Positions 1 to 5,839 of a DNA stretch of 10,211 bases are shown piece by piece. Below the pieces are notes generated by a model. That model was not told the origin of the DNA, ran no database searches, and was given only the letters and a program-made list of their open reading frames with translations. The translations under genes were made by a program, and so were the position numbers. Source of the DNA: Flavobacteriales bacterium (GTDB lineage Bacteria > Bacteroidota > Bacteroidia > Flavobacteriales_D > Crocinitomicaceae); contig CANHBA010000076.1 in assembly GCA_947458985.1 (NCBI GenBank), forward strand, positions 1 through 10,211. Reading direction: 5' to 3'. Position 1 is the first letter of the stretch. Each line of letters starts with the position of its first letter.

Positions 1-146
1 AACTCGAACTGCTCAATTCCTTGGGGCAAGTGCAAAAAGTAGTTGCACTTCAAAAAGGCGAAAATCAAATGGCAACAACCGGCCTTTCAAATGGAATCTA
101 TTTTCTGAAAAATACCTTCGGAAAAACTCAAAAGATTATTTTATAA
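1..146 (+). CDS. C-terminal end of a secreted protein with a T9SS type A sorting domain (partial)
   Basis: The reading frame enters from the left edge and stops at TAA 144-146; 47 complete codons are visible. The residues read like the last part of a Bacteroidota type IX secretion (Por) type A sorting domain: a beta-rich stretch beginning LELLNSLGQV, then LSNGIYFLKN and a short basic tail ending KTQKIIL. In this family the domain directs export through the outer membrane by the T9SS and is then usually removed as the protein is attached to the cell surface or released. The catalytic or binding part lies outside the window, so the cargo's role is unknown. The stop codon sits in the A-rich arm of the hairpin that follows. 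The family call rests on the GIYFL-type motif and the C-terminal position. Confidence 0.8.
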   Translation, partial: LELLNSLGQVQKVVALQKGENQMATTGLSNGIYFLKNTFGKTQKIIL

Positions 147-170
147 AAAAAGGCGCCTTCGGCGCCTTTA
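145..170. terminator. Bidirectional intrinsic terminator between convergent genes
   Basis: GGCGCC at 152-157 and again at 161-166 form a perfect stem around a TTC loop, extended by three A-T pairs (149-151 with 167-169). Seven A residues at 145-151 give a strong U tract for minus-strand transcripts of the gene at 195-578. On the plus strand the tail is weaker (TTTATAGTTT). It lies between two convergent stop codons (146 and 195) and probably serves both. Confidence 0.85.
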
Positions 171-194
171 TAGTTTCTAATCGATTGGTGGCAT

Positions 195-578
195 TTACAT
201 CCACTTGGCTAAGAAGGCATTGAATTCAGCCCTTAGTTCGGCAAAGTTTTTTTCGAAAAAGCCCATAAAATCAGCTTCGGCATCGTGGCTTTCTACTTTT
301 CGGTGATCTACTGCTACCGGATTATCTTCAATTTCAGCCACCAAAGTGTTTTCATTGGCCTTAATTTGGTGTGCCAATTCATCAATATGATTGCGCTGAA
401 TGATAAACTGATTCTGAAAATGTTCCACTGACTTTAAGAAATCAGCATGATTGTTTTTGGAAGTGACCTCCGCTAAGCGCTCGCGCAAAATGATTAAATC
501 TTCTTTGTAAAAATCAAGGCGTTTGAGCCAATCTTGATTTTCGAGGTGTTGGTCGTAAATGAATGCTTTATGTGTCAT
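195..578 (-). CDS. Conserved small helical protein of unknown function
   Basis: This encodes 127 residues starting MTHKAFIYDQ; I do not recognise a named domain. The protein is hydrophilic with no signal peptide, membrane segment or cysteine, so it is probably cytoplasmic. Residues 15-84 look like two long amphipathic helices with coiled-coil character, followed by NPVAVDHRK (86-94) and a C-terminal helix ending FLAKWM. Histidines are numerous (3, 11, 44, 53, 64, 70, 92, 98). From memory, similar uncharacterised proteins occur in other Bacteroidota, which is why I consider it a real gene. The ATG at 576-578 is preferred over an upstream in-frame start at 638, because the extra 20 residues do not match the helical character and would cross the likely promoter. 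It is transcribed divergently from gltX and ends at the hairpin at 145-170. Function unknown. Confidence 0.8.
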   Translation of the reverse strand: MTHKAFIYDQHLENQDWLKRLDFYKEDLIILRERLAEVTSKNNHADFLKSVEHFQNQFIIQRNHIDELAHQIKANENTLVAEIEDNPVAVDHRKVESHDAEADFMGFFEKNFAELRAEFNAFLAKWM

Positions 579-594
579 GGTCTTAGATTTTAGA

Positions 595-602
595 CAAAGT
601 TC
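595..602 (-). promoter_or_regulatory. Possible -7 box for the gene at 195-578
   Basis: On the minus strand this reads GAACTTTG, one mismatch from the Bacteroidota consensus TAnnTTTG. It ends 16 nt before the ATG. A weak TTT-containing -33 element could lie about 18 nt upstream. Tentative. Confidence 0.3.
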
Positions 603-666
603 AGCTAGATGAGCGCTTCTAAACATGATAGAAGTCAATTCCTGACATGATTCTTTTTCAAATCAC

Positions 667-674
667 TATCTTTG
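667..674 (+). promoter_or_regulatory. -7 promoter box for gltX-folB
   Basis: TATCTTTG is a perfect match to the Bacteroidota sigma-ABfr -7 consensus TAnnTTTG. A weak -33 candidate (CTG, 642-644) lies about 22 nt upstream. The predicted transcript would start near 680, giving a leader of roughly 12 nt that is A-rich and lacks a Shine-Dalgarno sequence. This position rules out the TTG at 672 as the start codon of gltX, because that codon is part of the box. Confidence 0.65.
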
Positions 675-692
675 CAGTCTATAAAAAATATT

Positions 693-2222
693 ATGTCTTC
701 AGTACCTGTTCGCGTTCGCTTTGCCCCTTCTCCAACTGGCCCGCTCCATATGGGAGGTGTGCGCACGGCACTTTACAATTACCTTTTTGCTAAAAAACAC
801 AACGGCACCTTCTTGATACGCATAGAAGACACCGACCAAACCCGCTTTGTTCCGGGTGCGCAAGATTACATCATGGATGCGCTTGCTTGGTGTGGTATTA
901 TGCCAACAGAAGGCCCAGGTTTAGGTGGCTCCTATGGTCCTTACGTTCAGTCTGAGCGCAAAGCCATGTACAAGCCCTACGCCGAACAACTCATCGCCGA
1001 AGACAAAGCCTACTACGCTTTTGACAGCGCCGAAGACCTCGACCGCATGCGCGACCAAGCCAAAACCATGGGCATGCCCAATTGGCAATACAACAGCGTT
1101 ACGCGCAACAGCATGCGCAACTCCCTCACTTTACCGCAATCTGAAGTAGAACAACTCTTAGCTGCCGGCGAACCCTACGTCATCCGCATGAAAATGCCGC
1201 GCAACCGCGACGTCCGTTTCTCTGACCTCATCCGCGGGTGGGTAGTTGTCAATACCAACAACCTCGACGACAAAGTCTTATTCAAAAGCGACGGCATGCC
1301 AACTTACCACCTCGCCAACATCGTAGACGACCACACCATGGAGATCAGCCATGTCATTCGCGGCGAAGAATGGTTGCCATCTGCACCTCTTCACGTTTTG
1401 CTTTACGAAGCATTTGGTTGGCCTTGTCCTGAATTTGCGCATCTGCCGCTCTTGCTACGCCCAGATGGCAATGGCAAACTCTCCAAACGCGATGGCGACC
1501 GCCTCGGCTTCCCTGTATTCCCCACCAACTGGACTACCGCTGAAGGTGAGCTCTATTCTGGTTACCGCGAAAAAGGCTACTTGCCAGGTGCGTTTATCAA
1601 TATGCTTGCCCTCCTTGGTTGGAACCCCGGTACAACACAAGAAATATTTACGCTAGACGAACTAGTGGAAGCCTTTTCACTCGAGCGCGTCAGTAAAGCA
1701 GGTGCCAAATTCGACCCTGAAAAAACCAAATGGTTTCAACAAACCTATTTGCGCGCACAATCCAATGCTGAAATCGCACAGCAACTGCGTCAGGTTCAGC
1801 CCCTCGACTTACCAGATGCCGCACTAGAACAAATTTGTCACCTCATGAAAGAACGTGCCACTTTTGTACAAGACATCCTGACAGAAGGTGCTTATCTATT
1901 CGGACGCCCCACTGCCTTTGATGCAGAAACCATCCGTAAAAAATGGAAACCAGAAACCGCAGCATATATCCAAGAATGGAAGCTCCTCGTTGCCAACCTG
2001 ACCGATTTTTCTGCAAGTTCCATCGAGCTTGCCTTTAAAACTTTCTTAGCAGAGAAACAACTTGGCATTGGTGCGGTGCTCCTTCCTTATCGTTTGGTCC
2101 TTACTGGCGTTGGCGCTGGCCCAGGTATGTTCGAAATTTCTGAATTCCTCGGAAAAGAAGAAGTCCTTGCGCGTCTAGACCTTGGCTTAAGTGCAGTCGA
2201 AGCAATTCTCCATGAAGCATAA
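693..2222 (+). CDS. gltX: Glutamate--tRNA ligase
   Basis: This is a class Ic aminoacyl-tRNA synthetase of 509 residues that charges tRNA-Glu with glutamate using ATP, in the cytoplasm. The Rossmann catalytic domain opens with RFAPSPTGPLHMGG (residues 9-22), which holds the HIGH-type signature HMGG at 18-21. The KMSKS-type motif is KLSKR at 262-266. RIEDTD (43-48) is also typical. The residue 98-130 region lacks the CxC pattern of zinc-binding E. coli-type GluRS, so this is a zinc-free form. After KLSKRDG comes a long insert (GDRLGFPVFP onward, about 268-298) that I associate with Bacteroidota enzymes. The C-terminal helical anticodon-binding domain is complete. ATG 693 is chosen because it lies just after the promoter and gives the usual N-terminus. 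It overlaps folB by 11 nt, implying an operon. Confidence 0.95.
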   Translation: MSSVPVRVRFAPSPTGPLHMGGVRTALYNYLFAKKHNGTFLIRIEDTDQTRFVPGAQDYIMDALAWCGIMPTEGPGLGGSYGPYVQSERKAMYKPYAEQLIAEDKAYYAFDSAEDLDRMRDQAKTMGMPNWQYNSVTRNSMRNSLTLPQSEVEQLLAAGEPYVIRMKMPRNRDVRFSDLIRGWVVVNTNNLDDKVLFKSDGMPTYHLANIVDDHTMEISHVIRGEEWLPSAPLHVLLYEAFGWPCPEFAHLPLLLRPDGNGKLSKRDGDRLGFPVFPTNWTTAEGELYSGYREKGYLPGAFINMLALLGWNPGTTQEIFTLDELVEAFSLERVSKAGAKFDPEKTKWFQQTYLRAQSNAEIAQQLRQVQPLDLPDAALEQICHLMKERATFVQDILTEGAYLFGRPTAFDAETIRKKWKPETAAYIQEWKLLVANLTDFSASSIELAFKTFLAEKQLGIGAVLLPYRLVLTGVGAGPGMFEISEFLGKEEVLARLDLGLSAVEAILHEA

Positions 2223-2571
2223 AATTTTTGTCAACGGCATCAAGTGCTATGCTTTTCACGGCTGCTTGCCCGAAGAAGGTCGTATTGGAGGACACTACGA
2301 AGTCGATATCGAAATGCTGACCAACTTTAGCAAGGCTGCCGAGCAAGACACGCTTGCAGACACCATTGATTACGTTGATGTCAACCGCATTGTAGTTGAA
2401 GAAATGGCCATCCGCTCTAAACTCATTGAGCACGTTGGCCAACGCATCCTGACAAGAATCAAAACTGAATTAAACGGGATTGAAGCCTTGAAAGTCAAAA
2501 TCACCAAGCTTTGTCCGCCTATCAATGGCGACGTACATTCGGTGGCTATACTCATCGAAGACGTAGCCTAA
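2212..2571 (+). CDS. folB: Dihydroneopterin aldolase
   Basis: The 119-residue product matches the usual length of FolB, which converts 7,8-dihydroneopterin to 6-hydroxymethyl-7,8-dihydropterin and glycolaldehyde in folate synthesis; it normally works as a cytoplasmic octamer. Seen in sequence: the N-terminal beta strand KIFVNGIKCYAFHG, the acidic residues E21/E22 after HGCLP, the pterin-binding glutamate in LIEH (E73), and the catalytic lysine expected at K99 in KITKLCPP. The start at ATG 2212 lies inside the end of gltX in another frame, so it is probably translated by coupling from gltX. Its stop codon overlaps that of rdgB on the opposite strand. I saw no terminator after it. Confidence 0.92.
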   Translation: MKHKIFVNGIKCYAFHGCLPEEGRIGGHYEVDIEMLTNFSKAAEQDTLADTIDYVDVNRIVVEEMAIRSKLIEHVGQRILTRIKTELNGIEALKVKITKLCPPINGDVHSVAILIEDVA

Positions 2572-3152
2572 AGCGCTGCCTTTTCTTGTAGAAATTCTAA
2601 AAATTGAGCGGTGGCTCTTGCTCTATGGCTATACTGATTTTTTTCTGAGAGTGTCATTTGTGCAAAGGTCTTGCCGACTTCTTCAGGAATAAACAAGGGA
2701 TCATATCCAAAACCTTCCGTACCATTCTTTTGCATTCCGATGCTGCCCTCTACAATTCCAGTAAATTGCAGCGTTTGGTCTGCATCGCAATATGTAATGA
2801 CGGTTTTGAATTGCGCGCTTCGATCTGCTTGGCCGTCTAGCGCTTGTAAAAGTTTATCCATGTTGGCTTGATCACTGCGCTGCTCTCCTGCATAACGCGC
2901 TGAATGAACACCTGGCGCACCATTTATAGCGCTAACTTCAAGACCGGTGTCATCGGCAAAACAAGGCAATCCAAAATGTGCAAAAACCCACTGGGCTTTA
3001 AAAGCAGAATTTCCTTCAATGGTAGGTTCATTTTCCGGAATTTCATCGTTTAAATGGAGGTCATGCAAGGTGAGGAGTGTGAGGCCCTCAGGTAAAATAG
3101 AGCGGATTTCTTCAGCTTTCTTTTGATTGTGACTTGCAAATATGATTTTCAT
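2568..3152 (-). CDS. rdgB: XTP/dITP diphosphatase (HAM1/RdgB family)
   Basis: This is a complete 194-residue house-cleaning enzyme that hydrolyses non-canonical purine triphosphates (XTP, dITP) to monophosphate and pyrophosphate, keeping deaminated bases out of DNA and RNA. Family motifs seen in order: SHNQKK (7-12) for triphosphate binding, FADDTGLEV (65-73) with the acidic metal-binding and catalytic pair D67/D68, GAPGVHSARYAG (78-89), GFGYDPLF (147-154) for base recognition, and SHRARA (175-180). The start ATG is 3 nt after the stop of the outer-membrane gene upstream, so it is most likely the second gene of that transcript. No promoter of its own is apparent. Its last 4 nt overlap the end of folB. 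Confidence 0.93.
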   Translation of the reverse strand: MKIIFASHNQKKAEEIRSILPEGLTLLTLHDLHLNDEIPENEPTIEGNSAFKAQWVFAHFGLPCFADDTGLEVSAINGAPGVHSARYAGEQRSDQANMDKLLQALDGQADRSAQFKTVITYCDADQTLQFTGIVEGSIGMQKNGTEGFGYDPLFIPEEVGKTFAQMTLSEKNQYSHRARATAQFLEFLQEKAAL

Positions 3153-3155
3153 GAG

Positions 3156-4775
3156 CTAAAAATAGGAAATAAAGCCAATGTGTAATTTACCCGCATTCAA
3201 TTGCAGAGGTTGTCCGAGTTGCGTTCCGAGTCCATAGCTCAATTTGAATTGGCCGTTTTCTGAGCCCAGCACCAAGCCCAAGCCCACAGCGTAAACGGAA
3301 GTTTGCTGCTGCCCATACACTTTATTTTGGAGCCAAGCCCAATCGGTAAAAACCAAAAAATGAGCGTATTGATCAAGTAAAAAACGATACTCTAAACCAG
3401 CAAAGGCGAGTGTAGATGCAAAAAAAGCTTCCTCATCAAAACCGCGCATGCGCTCTAAACCACCAAATCGATACAATTCATTGCTAAATAAAGTAGCTGA
3501 CTGAATATGCGCAAACTCTTGGTTCAGACTCAAAACCTGCCGCTTGGTAAGTGGCAAAAAATACCGCTGAGAAAGCTCTAAACGCCAAGTGAGTATATCG
3601 TTTTGTGCCTTTTTGTTGCCGACTAAGTAACTGGCTTTAAACAGCATCCCTTTTCTTGGATTCGGTAAAAAATCAAGCTTTTGCCGTTGCAACCCAATGC
3701 CATACGAAAGTGTAGAGAAGGTTTCTAAATTAGTCAGAGGTGCGTCACTTGACAGGGCATTGGATTGCCAGTAATCTAGAATAGCAAGGAGCTGCCAATT
3801 ATTAGCTAATAAATAAGTGAGGCCTATATTCCCTTTGAGCTCTAAGAAAGAAGTGTCTCGGCGATACAGTGTAAATCCTGCGTTCATACCATAAGACGAA
3901 CCGCCGATATAGGGCCAGCTCAGTGTGCTTTTGAGCTGCTGGGTTTGTGGTGCAATACTGCGCCAATGCAAGGTGAATTTTTCGTTTTTCTGCCAAGTGT
4001 TTTGCAGTTGCAAATTCAGTTCTCCTACCAATGCATTTTTTTGTGTGCTCGGATTTTGCTGCAGGCCAATAATACCTGTGGCCGAACTCATTTTAATCCT
4101 TTCAAGAAATAAATAGACCGCCGCATTTTGCTCCTCGAGGGTCCATTCAGGCGAACGCAATAATTTAAAAGGCAACTGCCCTGCCACTTGCATTTCCGCT
4201 TGCAAGAGCTGCTGTTCACTGAACAAGGTTCCGGTTTCAATTTGCAATAAATTGGCAAGTACCTTTTCTTTAATGACACCTTCTGGCTTTACATAAATTT
4301 TACCCCATTTTACCTCGGGTCCTTTGGTACTTTGTATAGTTGCAATAGGTGCTGATCCGGAGCTCACTTTTAATGTGATTTGAGCAAAGGGATAGCCATT
4401 GTTGACGTACCATTTCAGTGAATCTTGAACCATTCCTTGCAAAGCCTTTGCTGTTAAGTATTGCAACTGCTCTCCATTTCTCAGCGCAATTCCTTCGAAA
4501 AAACGACCTAAATTGATTTGATAGTATTGAACAGAATCTTTGAGGGTACTTGGCTCCAAGGCAAAGAGAAAATATCCTTCGGCCAGCGCCAACGATTGCC
4601 ATTCATTGCATTTTTTCTGCCAGGCTGGTAATAAATATTTGGTATTGAAAGCGCTTTGAAGGACAGAAAGCTCCTTAGGTAAGGGATGTTGGGCATTTTC
4701 AATGGCAAAATAGCCTTGCGCCCAAGTCGAACAAGTCAAAAACAATATAAACCCTATGCTAATGAAGCTGCGCAT
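3156..4775 (-). CDS. Omp85/TamA-like outer-membrane beta-barrel protein
   Basis: The 539-residue product has a typical signal peptide (MRSFISIGFILFLTCSTWA, cleavage probably after A19). Residues about 60-230 form a soluble part with two POTRA-like units; KWYVNNGYPFAQI (121-133) and the GXIYV...LL.I.TG segment (158-182) fit the family. Residues from about 231 form a 16-strand-type barrel and end in phenylalanine (GFISYF), as expected for outer-membrane proteins. PNPRKG (371-376) and MRGF (443-446) correspond to the NPRRG motif and the conserved loop-6 (V/I)RG(F/Y) motif of the BamA/TamA/FhaC superfamily. It is too short for BamA itself, which normally has five POTRA domains, so a TamA-like or two-partner-secretion-like role is more likely. 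The exact substrate cannot be told. rdgB follows 3 nt downstream. Confidence 0.85.
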   Translation of the reverse strand: MRSFISIGFILFLTCSTWAQGYFAIENAQHPLPKELSVLQSAFNTKYLLPAWQKKCNEWQSLALAEGYFLFALEPSTLKDSVQYYQINLGRFFEGIALRNGEQLQYLTAKALQGMVQDSLKWYVNNGYPFAQITLKVSSGSAPIATIQSTKGPEVKWGKIYVKPEGVIKEKVLANLLQIETGTLFSEQQLLQAEMQVAGQLPFKLLRSPEWTLEEQNAAVYLFLERIKMSSATGIIGLQQNPSTQKNALVGELNLQLQNTWQKNEKFTLHWRSIAPQTQQLKSTLSWPYIGGSSYGMNAGFTLYRRDTSFLELKGNIGLTYLLANNWQLLAILDYWQSNALSSDAPLTNLETFSTLSYGIGLQRQKLDFLPNPRKGMLFKASYLVGNKKAQNDILTWRLELSQRYFLPLTKRQVLSLNQEFAHIQSATLFSNELYRFGGLERMRGFDEEAFFASTLAFAGLEYRFLLDQYAHFLVFTDWAWLQNKVYGQQQTSVYAVGLGLVLGSENGQFKLSYGLGTQLGQPLQLNAGKLHIGFISYF

Positions 4776-4818
4776 GCTTAAATATACAAGACTAAACGTG
4801 CTATTTTTTTAAAAATTG

Positions 4819-4826
4819 TAACTTTG
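4819..4826 (+). promoter_or_regulatory. -7 promoter box for the small lipoprotein gene
   Basis: TAACTTTG fits TAnnTTTG exactly. The -33 element is weak (GTG 4798-4800, 18 nt upstream). The predicted leader (about 4833-4872) is A/C-rich with runs of CAA and looks unstructured, which suits Shine-Dalgarno-independent initiation in Bacteroidota. Confidence 0.55.
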
Positions 4827-4872
4827 TGATATAACTTCCGTTAAAGGCAGCAACAACAACAAAACAAACACT

Positions 4873-5016
4873 ATGAAAACAAAAACAACATTTATTCTAG
4901 CGGCATTTGCAACGCTACTTGTATTAGCTTCTTGTGGAGCAGGCCGCACAGCGAGCTGCGATGCTTACGGAAGTCTTGAGCAAACTGAACAAAACGCAGA
5001 TTTAGCTACACGCTAA
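4873..5016 (+). CDS. Very small lipoprotein (47 aa)
   Basis: An ATG at 4873 opens a 47-codon frame ending in TAA 5014-5016. The product starts MKTKTT, then a hydrophobic segment FILAAFATLLVL and the lipobox LASC with the lipidated cysteine at residue 21. The mature peptide would be only 27 residues, CGAGRTASCDAYGS followed by a short acidic/polar tail, with a second cysteine at residue 29. Signal peptidase II processing and anchoring in the envelope follow from the lipobox. The acidic surface-export signal typical of Bacteroidota lipoproteins after the cysteine is absent, so a periplasm-facing location is more likely (inference). It has its own -7 box, A-rich leader and a strong terminator just downstream, so it appears to be a stand-alone transcription unit. 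Function unknown. Confidence 0.78.
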   Translation: MKTKTTFILAAFATLLVLASCGAGRTASCDAYGSLEQTEQNADLATR

Positions 5017-5023
5017 GCTTCCC

Positions 5024-5839
5024 TTACCATTCGAAGCGCTGAACATGCAACGCCATTTGAGCTTGCATTTTCAGCGCTTCTTTTTTTGCAGCATCTGCAA
5101 AATCTAGCCCTGAACTCGCGTAAATAATGGCGCGAGAAGAATTGACAAGTAAACCGCATTCAGCATTCGCGCCGTATTTGACAACAGTGTCTAAGTCTCC
5201 ACCTTGGGCACCTACACCCGGCACTAAAAAGAAATATTGCGGAGCCAAGGCCCTCACCCGAGCGATGTCTTCGGCGCGCGTGGCACCCACTACATACATC
5301 AAGTTTTCAGGCGTTCCCCATGCTGCTGATTTTTCTAAAACGGTTTCGAACAACGCTTTTCCGTTGGCTTCCAGTAACTGAAAATCTTTGGCGCCTTCAT
5401 TAGATGTGAGAGCGAGTAAAATAACCCATTTGTTGTCAAATTGCAGGAACGGCAGTACAGAATCTGAACCCATGTAAGGTGCAACCGTTAAGGCATCGGC
5501 TTGCATGTGTTCAAAAAATGTTTTGGCGTAATATGCTGATGTGTTGCCGATATCTCCCCTCTTGGCATCTGCGATAATCAGACATTCGTTCGGAATATAC
5601 GCTATTGTCTTGCGCAATGCCTCCCAACCTTCAGCACCGTGACACTCAAAAAATGCGGTATTCGGCTTAAAAGCAACAGCATATGGATGAGTAGCGTCTA
5701 TGATTGCTTTACAAAACTCGAAAAGTGGATCTTCGGTTTGCAATAAGTGCTGTGGTATTTTGGCAAGATCTGGATCGAGTCCTACGCATAAAAAACTCTT
5801 TTTGTGTTTGATTTGCGCAATGAGTTCTGCTTTGGTCAT
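5024..5839 (-). CDS. pyrF: Orotidine 5'-phosphate decarboxylase (subfamily 2)
   Basis: The 271-residue enzyme converts OMP to UMP, the last step of de novo pyrimidine synthesis. It is a TIM-barrel protein of the longer PyrF subfamily 2. Recognisable pieces: FLCVGLDPDL (16-25) with the substrate-binding Asp, FKPNTAFFE (57-65), the catalytic DAKRGD (91-96, K93 and D96), PYMGSDSVLPF (121-131), the phosphate-gripping VPGVGAQGGD (206-215) and NSSRAIIYA (233-241). Its ATG overlaps the TGA of prfA by 4 nt, a classical translational coupling. The last 20 codons (KKEALKMQAQ region) coincide with the hairpin that terminates the opposing lipoprotein transcript, and only 7 nt separate the two stop codons. 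No terminator for pyrF itself was seen. Confidence 0.95.
   Translation of the reverse strand: MTKAELIAQIKHKKSFLCVGLDPDLAKIPQHLLQTEDPLFEFCKAIIDATHPYAVAFKPNTAFFECHGAEGWEALRKTIAYIPNECLIIADAKRGDIGNTSAYYAKTFFEHMQADALTVAPYMGSDSVLPFLQFDNKWVILLALTSNEGAKDFQLLEANGKALFETVLEKSAAWGTPENLMYVVGATRAEDIARVRALAPQYFFLVPGVGAQGGDLDTVVKYGANAECGLLVNSSRAIIYASSGLDFADAAKKEALKMQAQMALHVQRFEW
5033..5087 (+). terminator. Strong intrinsic terminator of the lipoprotein gene, inside the pyrF 3' end
   Basis: GAAGCGCTGAA (5033-5043) pairs perfectly with TTCAGCGCTTC (5070-5080). After one C-T mismatch the stem continues with ATGCAA (5045-5050) and TTGCAT (5063-5068), leaving a 12-nt loop. Seven T residues (5081-5087) follow directly on the plus strand. 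The hairpin begins 17 nt after the lipoprotein stop codon and lies wholly within the antisense of pyrF codons. The minus strand has no U tract after it. Confidence 0.85.

Noticed and set aside
579..638. N-terminal extension of the 195-578 gene from position 638
   Set aside because: The added residues do not fit the helical protein and cross the likely promoter; the ATG at 576-578 follows a suitable leader.
672..692. TTG at 672 as the start of gltX
   Set aside because: The codon is part of the TATCTTTG -7 box, and the extra residues are absent from the usual GluRS N-terminus; ATG 693 is a better start.
2101..2442. Minus-strand open frame opposite the end of gltX and folB
   Set aside because: Both plus-strand genes are clear homologues of known families; the antisense frame has no independent support.
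2606..2644. GAGC-GGTG-GCTC hairpin and T run as a folB terminator
   Set aside because: The stem is only 4 bp and ends about 20 nt before the T tract, so it would not act as an intrinsic terminator.
4779..4786. TATATTTA on the minus strand as a -7 box of the outer-membrane protein gene, 3 nt from its ATG
   Set aside because: One mismatch at the conserved final G and no -33 element; geometry resembles prfA but the evidence is too weak for a feature.
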